From Polytrichum commune (lineage: Eukaryota; Streptophyta; Polytrichopsida; Polytrichales; Polytrichaceae), in contig OX485805.1 in assembly GCA_950295325.1 (NCBI GenBank), forward strand, positions 45,224,758 to 45,288,757: a stretch of DNA of 64,000 nucleotides. The letters are read 5' to 3'. Positions 50,401 through 59,936 of the stretch are shown here, in pieces. The translations under genes were made by a program, and so were the position numbers. Below the pieces are notes generated by a model, which had not been told where the DNA came from, did no database searches, and worked only from the letters and a program-made list of their open reading frames with translations. Numbering within the stretch: position 1 is the stretch's first letter; each line of letters opens with the position of its first letter.

Positions 50401-51171
50401 GTTTGAGTTCTTGAGAAACCAACTATCAACCCCTGAATGTAGCCAACAATGCTTTCTCTTTTCACAGAATTGATTAAGAACTTTAATTTCTCGATTACAA
50501 AAAACATGTCAGCTGTCTATGAAGTTGGGAATGATCACTACCAAATCACATCCACGTAGCTGTAATGCTAAAAAAACAAATGATCCTCCATGAGCTTCAT
50601 AATTCGAGGTCAAGAACGTCGGATGACTAATGCTTGATCAATTGCCGCGGCAATTGCAGGTTACAAGATCCACATGGGCTTCGGCCTGCACGTCGGGTGG
50701 GCGATCGAGGGCGCGATCGGCTCCTCCCACAAAGTGGACCCCTCGTACCTCTCGCCGCACGTGAACATGGCCTCCCGGCTCGAAGCCGCGACGAAGCAAT
50801 ACGGTGTGATGATGCTCATCTCGGAGACGGTGATCGCGCAGCTCACCAAGAGCAGCCTGCGTGACTCGTGCCGCAAGCTCGACCGCATCACGGTGAAAGG
50901 GAGCGCGGAGCCGTTCATCATCTACACGTTCGACATGCCGTTGTTCCAACAAGAGTTGAAGGGCCACCCGGCCGATTACCGCGACATGTTTGAGAGCGCC
51001 GTCGACAATTACATCGAGGGCGATTGGGCGAGCTCGTTGGACAAGTTGGAGGAGTGTTTGCAATTGTGGCCCACCGATAAGCCCGCGCAAGTCATCCTCA
51101 ATTTCATGGCGTCGCATAACTACCGCGTGCCTCTCAATTGGCAAGGCTATCGAGAGCTCACAGAGAAGTAA
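41411..51171 (+). CDS. Membrane class III adenylyl/guanylyl cyclase with voltage-sensor-like segment
   Basis: Exons: 41411(or 41430)-42190, 42836-42945, 43223-43391, 45046-45606, 46351-46434, 47224-47325, 48122-48242, 48932-49170, 49658-49781, 50660-51171. All phases match and end at TAA. In order: a linker with three RRxS sites; four hydrophobic segments with an S4-like RTGRAAKLVTRLSKL; an acidic DDDEEDEKE stretch; SELTTQKLIIGLL opening a transmembrane helix; an extracytoplasmic domain with CC and several Asn sites; a second helix (MLFVLGAWSFF) followed by PIERMVDFVKELAEDP. The catalytic domain has GFCDIRNFTD (metal Asp), NKNIGDAF (purine Lys, second metal Asp), and HVNMASRLE (transition-state Asn and Arg). 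The C-terminal GDWASSLDKLEE and GYRELTEK match protist and algal membrane cyclases. Lys favours ATP, hence cAMP. A GC donor ends exon 46434. The order PDE-TM-cyclase matches the CAPE type known from liverwort, though symbol use would be premature. Confidence 0.88.
41684..41932 (+). other. Linker with three RRxS kinase-consensus sites
   Basis: The predicted cytosolic linker before the first membrane segment holds RRVS (41,684-41,695), RRGS (41,747-41,758) and RRGS (41,921-41,932), the basophilic consensus of cAMP- or cGMP-dependent kinases. A fourth, RRAS at 40,552-40,563, lies at the end of the PDE exon and is kept only if that exon is not spliced at 40,547. The sites suggest feedback phosphorylation; whether they are used is unknown. 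Confidence 0.55.
42065..43391 (+). other. Voltage-sensor-like four-helix membrane domain (exon-split)
   Basis: Over three exons the cyclase encodes four hydrophobic stretches. S1-like is TTIWVSINILATFIGLFADD. S2-like is LHFLIACMVVFIFEQLALSA. S3-like is FFWLDLIGNLSLVALI with an internal Asp. S4-like is ARTGRAAKLVTRLSKLMQ with basic residues spaced R-x2-R-x2-K-x3-R-x2-K. No pore loop or S5-S6 pair follows directly. This resembles the voltage-sensor-like part of many algal and protist membrane cyclases; sensing itself is inferred. Confidence 0.6.
43392..43715. repeat. Intronic minisatellite, units of about 54-60 bp
   Basis: Immediately after the donor at 43,392 the block 'ttcaagacaatgtattttca' plus 'tatgaaaactcaagcatgtg' plus a variable (TG)n is repeated about five times, some units missing the first half. 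Each unit contains the self-complementary 'ttcatatgaa'. It ends in a (GT)n run near 43,685-43,704. The continuous open frames across it are repeat artefacts. Confidence 0.85.
43716..45045. other. Long cyclase intron, no nested gene seen
   Basis: AT-rich intron sequence between the S4-like exon and the membrane/extracytoplasmic exon. A purine-rich stretch near 44,395-44,450 and a TATATA tract near 44,622-44,641 are present; no exon is supported. Acceptor TACAG precedes the GC-rich exon. Confidence 0.4.
46351..46434 (+). other. Second transmembrane-helix exon with GC-AG donor
   Basis: This 28-codon exon encodes MVWTIIMLFVLGAWSFF and joins in frame to the PIERM juxtamembrane exon at 47,224. The donor is CAG|GCAAGT, the standard strong form of the rare GC-AG intron class; no GT donor preserves the frame. 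Confidence 0.75.
47463..47935. mobile_element. Tourist/PIF-like MITE inside a cyclase intron, TTA target duplication
   Basis: TTA at 47,460-47,462 and at 47,936-47,938 flank inverse ends (GGGCTAGTTCACATGGGATC on the left, 'gggacccgtgtgaaccggccc' on the right). Inside, a block of about 90 bp containing 'ttgagattgcacggat' and 'aagtgacttg' is tandemly duplicated (47,735-47,825 and 47,826-47,925). Confidence 0.75.
48296..48610. repeat. Dispersed repeat, intronic copy 2 (partner at 1,527-1,830)
   Basis: See the copy at 1,527: same orientation, shared start 'atcaacatcaataatggt'. This copy lies in the intron between the METRMVE exon and the first catalytic exon of the cyclase. Confidence 0.6.
50063..50680 (+). 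repeat. Tandem duplication covering a 3' splice site of the cyclase
   Basis: About 305 bp ending in 'ggttacaagatccacatg' is present twice (about 50,064-50,368 and 50,369-50,677). The second copy supplies the real acceptor (CAG at 50,657-50,659) and start of the last coding exon. The first copy keeps an intact acceptor (CAG at 50,349-50,351) and the same first six codons, then TAG in frame at 50,369-50,371. Confidence 0.85.
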
Positions 51172-52760
51172 TTAACGATGCATGATCGTGTCTACTAAAT
51201 GCACTTCATGGCAGAATGATCAATATGAGAATTTATTCGGCTAGAATTTTTGCAAGATGACTCGTTGGAAACTTGAGTACGGATCGTAGTTCATCAGATT
51301 GTGTCACAGAATTTTAAAGTGGGTTTCTTGGGCATTGATCACAGTAAACAGTGACGGATATTGCTCATGAAAGGTGAAGAAATCAACAATGTCCAGTTCA
51401 TTCTACGTGCTCTTCAAAGAGGACGTAGAATTGTCAATATCCAGGTTTGACGTATACAAGATTGCAAAACTACACAAATGTGGTGGTTGGTAAATATGAA
51501 ACACAAAACATTTGAAGTTGTGGTTGTTGTGTTGTTGCTTTTGATGTGTTTGTCCCCACAAGTGCATATCTCTTATTATTTTTGAACAGGTGGTTAGTCC
51601 AGATTTACTTAAATTGTGAGTTCAAATCATCAACTCCTACTCCTATAATATCAACTATTGTGAGGAGATATTAAGTTATTTGAAAACTTTGTGTAACATG
51701 TAAATCTCCTAGAATTTCATCACTTTCTACAAAAAGAAGAAGAAAAAAATAAAAAACAAAAAAACAAAGAAATGGGCAGCGTCCTACATTTATGATGACT
51801 AACATAATTCACCTTCACTCAATTCCTCTCTTTCTATGAAATACTCACACGTGAGCTGCACCTTCAAGTTCAACTGAAAATCGCGCAAAATCTAAGCATC
51901 GGCCATGTTATATCTAACCACAAAGTCTAAGCGATTCCTAGGACCCACAAAACATATTGTCAGTAATGGTGAATGATGTTATGGAGATAGCATGGCATTG
52001 CATTCAGTTTGTCACTCCCATGTCAAAGGTTTAATATCCAAGAACGTCATCGTCACCGCTCCAAGATTTGGTATGTTTTGATTTTTTAAATCAACAATTA
52101 ATCGTTGACCGACTAATTGGAGTATAATTCACATTCTAGTTGGTTATCCAAGCTGCTTCCCTACTGCTCTATATCATGTTCGCAAGCATTTGTAAGATGT
52201 AAGTAAGCATAGTTTCTGAGAGAGCATGATATTGAAGTAAGCGTGCTGATTAAGCATGATATTTTCTAAAAACCAATGCCAATGTGTCCGGTCAGTCTGT
52301 GGACTTCAGAGCACACGAATGACTCGATGTGCATGCACTTAATCTTTGCCATTGTTGCACAAATTTCCACACGTGTCTCAGCAGCATAATGTACCAAGGT
52401 ATAGTCTGGCACATCTTGTTTTGTTGTGCAAGGCTTGAGTTCTAATCTGACATTTTAGGTCTGGCCACATGCAATCGAGCTGACCACGTAAATTAATGAT
52501 AGGCTTTTCAACTTCTACAACATGTGTCGTGTCAAGGAGTGTAAAATTGCTTTCAGTAAATTTGTCCGAATGTCCTCCAGCAAGTTTGCCATCTTCTGGT
52601 ATCAAAGACGCAATTTGCGTCCACAAGCACTTCAAAGTCCATAATTTATCAGCACAGTAAATCATGGCTTTTCTCCATGTTTGATCTTGAATCCTTGAGA
52701 TCCCAAGATGTTGTTCATTTCATCAGGGTCAAGCTCAAGCTCAAAGCCTAGAATCTTCAA
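51172..52760. other. Downstream region of the cyclase
   Basis: Contains presumably the 3' untranslated region and no recognisable gene. A block at 51,430-51,625 ('tacacaaa.tgtggtggttgg', 'gaagttgtggttgttgtgtt', 'cacaagtgcatatctc') is repeated, diverged, at 52,893-53,095, 1.47 kb further on. Confidence 0.4.
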
Positions 52761-52764
52761 TATA

Positions 52765-53390
52765 AACTTTGCATATCTAAGGTAAGTGGGCTTTAAACAG
52801 GCACTGTTCGCTCTGCACCCACTTCTTGTAGGTTATAAAACCCGCAATTAACTAAAATTTAAGTATATTTGGAATTATACATAAATTTTGGACAATTTCA
52901 ACCGTCAATACAATGTACGTTAGATTGCAATACTACACAAAATATGACGGTTGGCAAACATGGAATACAAACATTCGAAGTTGTAGTTGTTATGTTGTTG
53001 CTCTTGTTGTTATTGTTTGATGGTTTTAAATCCACAAGTACACATCTTTTTTCATCTTTAAACAAGTGGTTCCTCCTAGTATATTTAAATGTCAGTTAAT
53101 TAGTGCAAGATGCCCGTAGTCATTCTCCTCATACTTTTCTAAACTCGCATGAACATTTTTTTCATTACCAAAGTGAAGCTTCTCTTTCTTCTTAAACGGT
53201 TGTATGAGTTTCTCCAATCGCATTCATTATTGAGCCTAAAATGGTCAACAAATTTCGATCATGTCATCCAAACTCTTCAAACACGAGCGTTTTCGGTATC
53301 CGTTCTGAGTTCCACACATCACCACCACACACCACTCAAAATATAGGTGCCCAGTTACTTCAACCTAAATGCAATCCTGAGCACAATCAA
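52765..53390. repeat. Composite repeat copy (partners 18,400-18,780 and 51,430-51,625)
   Basis: Its first part, 'aaggtaagtgggctttaaac' to 'cccacttcttgtaggtt', matches 18,405-18,465. Its middle (52,893-53,095) matches 51,430-51,625. Its end, 'aaaatataggtgcccagtta', matches 18,690-18,712 and 27,690-27,715. It has no coding capacity. Confidence 0.5.
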
Positions 53391-54972
53391 GCAACCACTT
53401 TAAATTGAATCAATTGGCCTTGACACACAGACAATCATCGAAAAAAAGAGAAATACAGAAAACATAACCTTCTTAACTTAGTGGCATGCAACATACTCCA
53501 AGTCTCCAACTGCAGATGCGAGACAGAGCATCTTTCAGACACGGTTGCAGAATCCAGATATAATATTGTACGTGAATATGGAAGAAGTTTGACAAAATGA
53601 TCAAAGTACTTAGGTACCCAATGGGGAAGAATAATGTACCCTTGGAGATCGCAATGAGTGTGAGCTGATGCATTTGTACCAGTCACAAATGATAGGCTTG
53701 CTCTCTTTTGTGCTTTTTGTGCAACATGTTGCTTATTCACAACAAGTCCATGCCACTCTCATGTGTTTTCTTCCACCTAAATTTCATGGGCGAGGAGAGA
53801 TTGCCATGAACGGCTCCAATTTAGGGTTGTCGCAATAAAATACTTGTGATTGTGCCGGTCGATCGTCACATCAATTATGACAATGACGGAATGTAAGTTA
53901 GATAGTTGTCCCCGGTGACGCGTCGGGGACGACACAATGCATGTACGGGGTAGTATTCCTTTAGGGTTGTCATAAGGGGAGTAACATAATTCAATGGGCA
54001 TATTGTAGAGGGCTCTCTATTTTGACAGGGGTATGCCGAAAACACCAAATAATACAATTCATGCTCGTCCACACAACTTGTTATTATATAAAGGCTTGTT
54101 CTCATGCTACTTGCTTCATTTTGATAATCTTGAGTGTTTGAGCAATGCATGGCTTGCTAGATTTAGCAACACATTGGTCTAGCATGGTACTCTCAATAAA
54201 CTAACATTGATCTGCTTCATTTTGGTAAGTAAGGTTGTTGTTGTCTTCTTCCACATTCGTGTATCCCTTTACAATAGATTTGAATAATGATAGAGCAATA
54301 GTTGGCTCCATAGTTGCAATTTGGAAGTTTGTGTTGAAGGCCATGTCTAAACATGTCTTGCACCAACCTATGTGTACAATTGTGTTCATTTTGCTAATGT
54401 AACTCCATGCACTAAAAACCATGAGGGTAAGTGTGGTTTCATTGTAGCAAGTCTCAAATCTACTTTAGTTGAGTCAAGTTCTTCCTTCATGATTCTACAA
54501 GTCCAAGAATTAAACTCATTTAAACATGTACGTATGAATGGTCTTTGAATGACCATTCACCACATCTATTGGTTGTAGCATGCTAGTGCAAATGGTAGGG
54601 ATGAACAACAAGCATATTTAAGAGTAAGAACTCTTGATTAGCTAAAGAAAGTATACATTCGAATGAACATACCAACAATTGATCAACCACATTGGTCTCT
54701 GACATGAAGGAAGAATTGAGCTCTTTGCACATTGATTCCTAGTAGGGTAGTAGAATCTTCTTTGCGAATTGTAGATTGGTCTCCAAGGTCGACCAATGGT
54801 TGCATGAATACATGAAGTAAAAACCAACACATTCACAGGACAAAGGACTTAAGGACTTTGTCGCATTGATCTTGGTTTTTATCATGATTTATTATTATTT
54901 GATCAATAAATTTTACATAAATAAGTAGATAGTTCATAAGCTTTATCAAGAAATATCTTTATTATTATTTAA

Positions 54973-54998
54973 TAATCACCCTAAACCCTAAACCCTAG
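54973..54998 (-). repeat. Interstitial telomere-like units (CCCTAAA)
   Basis: Two and a half consecutive CCCTAAA units followed by CCCTAGG, the complement of the Arabidopsis-type TTTAGGG telomere repeat used by most green plants and many algae. It is too short for a functional telomere; it may be a chance or repair-derived tract. Confidence 0.55.
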
Positions 54999-57589
54999 GC
55001 CACATCAGTGGCATTTTTTTGCTATTTAGGTGTGCATTGGTGGTCAATTATTTCCTGTTATGTATCTTGGTACCTTGGTAAAAGTGTCATGTGTCCATTC
55101 ATATAAATTTTTTTGTCCAATTCTAATACTAGACGTTCCTTTTACGTGTGGCCGTGAGTATATGTATATTTGGACATGTTTGGTGCCACATGTAAAGTTG
55201 GGCAATTGCTATTCAATACATATTTGGTTCTATTGGTACACACTTGAACGATAATTTTGAGGAAAAAAATTGGGATCATTTCAATTAATTCTTGTTGTCC
55301 TTTTCGTTCCTTGATTCTAAGGTCAGGAAGTAAGACAACACTCCTGAATGTCCTTTAAGGAATCAAATGGATATCATAGATGACCCTATTCCTTCTAAAT
55401 TAACTTTGTCGTTGTACTCAATATGGATGAAATGTAGGTATGATCCAAAATATGCTCCACAATACAAATCCAATTATACCAAGTATGTGAAGTTATCAAA
55501 AAAACTCCTTAAACCGTTAGACACCCAAAAGTAGTACCCCAACCGTGAATGGCCCCATGTGACTTAACAAAGTGATTTGCATGGGCAACACTAACCAACT
55601 TGGCACAAATACATGTCATCACAATAAGAAATTCAACTAGATATTAAACCATTTGCATTGCTTTTGAGGCTTTCCAAAGTCTTTAATTAATGAATATAGT
55701 GATTTTCTAAAAATTTCAACATACTCCCTCTATAATGGCACTTTCATGTCACATTCCTTGATTTTTTTGTTTTTTCAGTCCCTTGCAATTTGAATTATTT
55801 ACTATCAACATAGGGAGCCCTCTATAGTAGGGTTCGGTGGTGGGACCAAAAATAACAAGAGTTATGTTTGCACATTGGACGGACATGCCAAAAATAGTTG
55901 GGTGCCATGGGTAGCATTTGGAAGGGCACATGACTAACAAATTAGCCGGATAACAGCCAAGGTATCTAGAATTAAGTTAGATTTTTAGAGGTCCAAAATA
56001 TTGAATTTCCAAATATTGGCCGTCCCCACAAGGGTATTAGCAGATATTGGTTGATAACAGATGAGACATCCATATATCAACCATTCATTGAGAGGACATT
56101 TCAACCAATAGAGGCCCCTTCACTCTTCAATTTTCTTCTCATTTTTGCCTATCTCAGCAACCAATTTTGCCCTATCAAATCTTTGCTCCTACTTGTAACT
56201 TGCTCATGCCTCACTCCTTGGGTGTTGGTCCAAGCTCCATAGCCATTTATTTTGGGTGTGCTACCTTGTTGCACATTTCTCATTTTATATTATTCATGAC
56301 AATGAGACTTGATCTCACTTCAATTTTCTTTCTCTCATTTCCTTTCACTCCTAAAGGATGGTTCATTTGTGATTTCAGGATTGTGCATGAGTATGTCAAG
56401 CATTTGACTATGAGAATGTGTTGATTTGTTTCTATTCCGTTGCGAGAGCACTTTGGCTTGAGAAATAGTTTTATAACCTCCCGTTCGGGGTGCAACAATT
56501 TAATAATTGCCCTTTCAATTGCAAACGGTCTTCTAAAGTTCCATGTCTGTATTTTTTAATTATATCTTGGTTACTTGTGAGTTGTCATAAATGGAAATAG
56601 GCTATAGTTAGATTTAACTCGCGGACCGACAATTTAGTTTCACAATGACTATAGCTACCACTTCATCATGAATGTATAGTTTGGTGGATCGAACTTGTAA
56701 ACATCACTTTAAAGCATATAGCATTATTTATGCAATCGGATACTTCCTTCGGGTTGTACATGTGATGACCCATTCTATGTAGCCAAATAACAAGGTCAAG
56801 TTACTCTTACTTGGCTATGCAATTAATCCTACTCATCTCTCACATTTCATGACATTTTAGTGGTTGATAGTTCAAATTTTGTGTTTTTTTACAATAATTT
56901 CTCTAACTACTACATACTTCTCTTGGCTATACACTTGATTTGTTGGATGTGACTAGCCTTGCTCATTCACATATCATTATGTAGGACTACAATCAAACTT
57001 TTGTCAACATTCTATTGTAATTGCTACTAAAATAACAAAGACTTTCATCTTAACTTATATATTTGTCTGGCTTACTCTTGCCAATCTATGAATTGCTTAA
57101 TTGCCACACATTTTATCCTAATTTTCATTCCTATAGCCTTCTAGAATTTACCAAACACGGGATACAGCTAATATATATCGTGTATAACAATTTAATCCAT
57201 GTTCAATCATGAAAAAAGACTTGTCATATCACATCATGTATTTCTCAATCTTCACTCTTTCTCAAATCTTACTCACTTTAGGCCATGATGTTCACTAATC
57301 CTATTGGTAATGGTCCAAAACACACATTCAACATCACTATTATGTTTGTGTGAAAGAAACGAGTTTGTTGTTGATGGAGTGATGATGTCCAAAATGGATT
57401 TGATGTTGTGTTAAAGTGAGGACAATTTTATTTTAAAAAGCACATCCTGAAATTGTAGTTTGTTTGTATTCAAATTTACAAAATAACAACCAAAAATATA
57501 TATTGATTCATTTATTATCTTCTCCTACAAAGACATCCCTCACCCATAGCCTACAGTCCTTTCATAAGATTATGTAGTTATAATTTTCT

Positions 57590-57591
<2 letters not shown>

Positions 57592-57638
<47 letters not shown>
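57592..57638. repeat. (CT)n microsatellite, about 47 bases
   Basis: An uninterrupted CT run. Confidence 0.95.
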
Positions 57639-57641
<3 letters not shown>

Positions 57642-57978
57642 TATGGCATATGCTACTCCTACTAGATCTCACAACTATGACTTGATTTTTTTGTATGAAA
57701 ATTATCTACATGTGGCATCGGACAAACTTCTCTTATATCACTAGACTCTTGTGCAGTTGTCAATGAGTCAGTTTTATTGGCAATTGCATTTAGCCTCCCA
57801 TTACATTGTTTTTATGCTTTAGTCATACTTTATGAATATACTTTTAGTAATCTACTTCATACAACCATTGTGAATATGCTATAGCCCAAAAACTCACATT
57901 AAAATCCTCTTCATCTAGTTGCACAAGTTGTATGGGCTTGAGTCCTTTACAAATCATTGTATATCAATGGAGTGATTA

Positions 57979-59540
57979 TTGGTGCACTTGGTTTTACAAA
58001 TAGAGTTTAATATTGATATTGGAAGACGATTTTGTAAAATCTACATGGTAAAGGTAGGAGCACACTTATCGCCACCTATCAACATCCTTATCAACTCCTT
58101 CCACTACCATACAAAGTCAAAGGAGCCCAGGAGGTTAATGTGGGTTCAACAACATGGCAAATGCACTATGGAAAGAGGTGTCGTTAAAGAAAATAGAACT
58201 TGCGATGAAGCAATGCAACATATTTTCAAAATTACTTACTTTATAAAGCAAAAAACTTATAGCATTTAACAAGTTCCCAGGATTGTGTACTTCGTTGGTC
58301 ATTGTGAAAGTTAATATGATTGAAACTTTATACCACAATAAAAGAAAATCATGTACAAATTTTATTTTATTTATTTTAATTCTACATTTCGTCTATTATG
58401 CAAAAAAATGTTGGATTGGGTTAGAGACTTGAAGTTCTACGGCATCATGCTCAATGAATCAACCTACATATCAATGACCCATCATTTCACGGTAGTTGCT
58501 TCATTCATGGAGAAAGGTATGCCCCAATTTTGCTTTTTAGGTCCTTTGACGACAGTAAGGAGGATGTTGAAGTGATATTCGAAACCCTAACCAAACGTAT
58601 GAAAGAATATGATTCAAATGTTGATAAGTGTATTCCTTTTGGTTCTAAAAGTGCAACAAGGATGATTGGCAAGAGGATATTAATGGTTGTTTGCTTCAAT
58701 GACCAAGTAAATCCGTTCCTAACCTCAATTCATTGCACAGCTTTGGACGCTACTAATGCTCCAAATTGCAATGAGTTCTCAAAGAATATAGATACTTCAT
58801 CAATGTTGTTGCTAGACATCAAGAAATCTAAATTGCACTATGAAGATTTCAATCAAAATTTAACAACACAAAGAAAAGTCTACAAGTGGAATTAGAAGAT
58901 GTGTTGGATTTCAAGGTAGTAAGGAATAATCACCCTTTATGATTCGTTAGAATTAATGCTAACTTGTTACATATGCACCTTACTAGAACGGAGGATGTTA
59001 TCATGTAATATATTTATTTGAAGTTCCAAAGCTTCAAGTACATTTATTGCCTCTACTTTATATCATACATACTACATCTGTTGTCAATGTTGTCTCAAAA
59101 TTTTCAACATAAATTTGTGGATATCATAACTATGGATTTTGATGAAAAAAATGTAGAACATATTTGTATGCTCTTTGTAGATATGATGCAAGTTCTCAAT
59201 GTAATTTTTTTATGAGACATGCAAAATGTAATCACACTAGGCACGACCTGATTGAGGCCTTGGTTTTCCATAAAAGGTTTGCACCCATTGTGTGTTAAGC
59301 TTTAGAGATGCAATCTTGAGGACAAATGCATCATGAATGCATTTAAGGTCTTAGAACTTACTAACGTGTACAACAAGTTGGATTGGCATGTTGGAGAGTA
59401 TAATAGTTGTAGATTCTTTGTGCTCATTGTGCAACAAGACTTTCACGGTAAGACACTTCTATCTTTGATAGAATCAACAACAATAAAGCAATTGTTCTTT
59501 GCCTTCAAGTTACAAGCAACATTAGATTGGTGGTGATAAG
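57979..59540 (+). pseudogene. Degraded hAT-type (DUF4371/ZNF862-like) transposase
   Basis: Plus-strand translation across several stops and frameshifts gives the order typical of ZNF862/DUF4371-type hAT transposases. An IFKITYFIKQKTYS segment lies near 58,220-58,260. MLNESTYISMTHHF (family DESTD) lies near 58,448-58,490. It is followed by a FLG segment, then KCIPFGSKSATRMIGKR (family GSDGAxVMxGxxxGV) near 58,629-58,680 and NPFLTSIHCTALDA (family HCxxHR) near 58,710-58,755. The family's catalytic acidic and HC-H residues are only partly conserved (ESTY for ESTD, CTALD for CxxHR), so it is inactive. Confidence 0.65.
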
Positions 59541-59632
59541 TTCTTCAATGGTGTGTAGGCAATGGTAACATAGAATGATACACTCAAGAATTTGGTTTTT
59601 CTTGCATAAATTGTCCATGTACAATGTGTAAG

Positions 59633-59936
59633 CACTACACCAAATATGATATTTAGTGTTTGATTAGATTTAGTGTTTTACCACCCAATTATGCTCAACA
59701 CTAATTTTCAATTCTTTGATAATTAGTGTTAGACATAAATGCGCCGCCGCCGCCTTCCTTGTTGCCACCTCTTTCCTACTAAACACTAAATTCGTGCATG
59801 TAACTTTCACATATTACCATAGATGATATTTAGTGTTTGAGTTTACATTTAATGTTACTTACTTTCATAGGGTTAGTGATATTTAGTGTAGTGTCCGTAT
59901 TTAGTGTATCTAACACTAAATATCATATTTTGTGTA
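59633..59936. mobile_element. CACTA-like MITE with subterminal TTTAGTGTT repeats
   Basis: The left end, CACTACACCAAATATGATAT, is mirrored at the right by 'atatcatattttgtgta', giving roughly 28-bp terminal inverted repeats. At least six copies of TTTAGTGT or its complement ACACTAAA lie in the subterminal parts of both ends, as expected for CACTA transposase binding sites. The centre has a GC-rich 'gcgccgccgccgcc' patch. No coding frame is present. Confidence 0.7.

Larger units (their letters stand above)
53391..57940. other. Intergenic DNA without a recognisable gene
   Basis: Apart from the telomere-like units at 54,973 and the CT microsatellite at 57,592, nothing is recognisable. Open frames near 53,435-53,740, 53,875-54,150 and 56,051-56,424 show no motif, splice context or homology I know. 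Confidence 0.35.

Noticed and set aside
50638-51144. Minus-strand 168-codon and plus-strand 76-codon frames at the last cyclase exon
   Set aside because: Shadows of the GC-rich catalytic exon; Arg/His-rich composition without any family signature.
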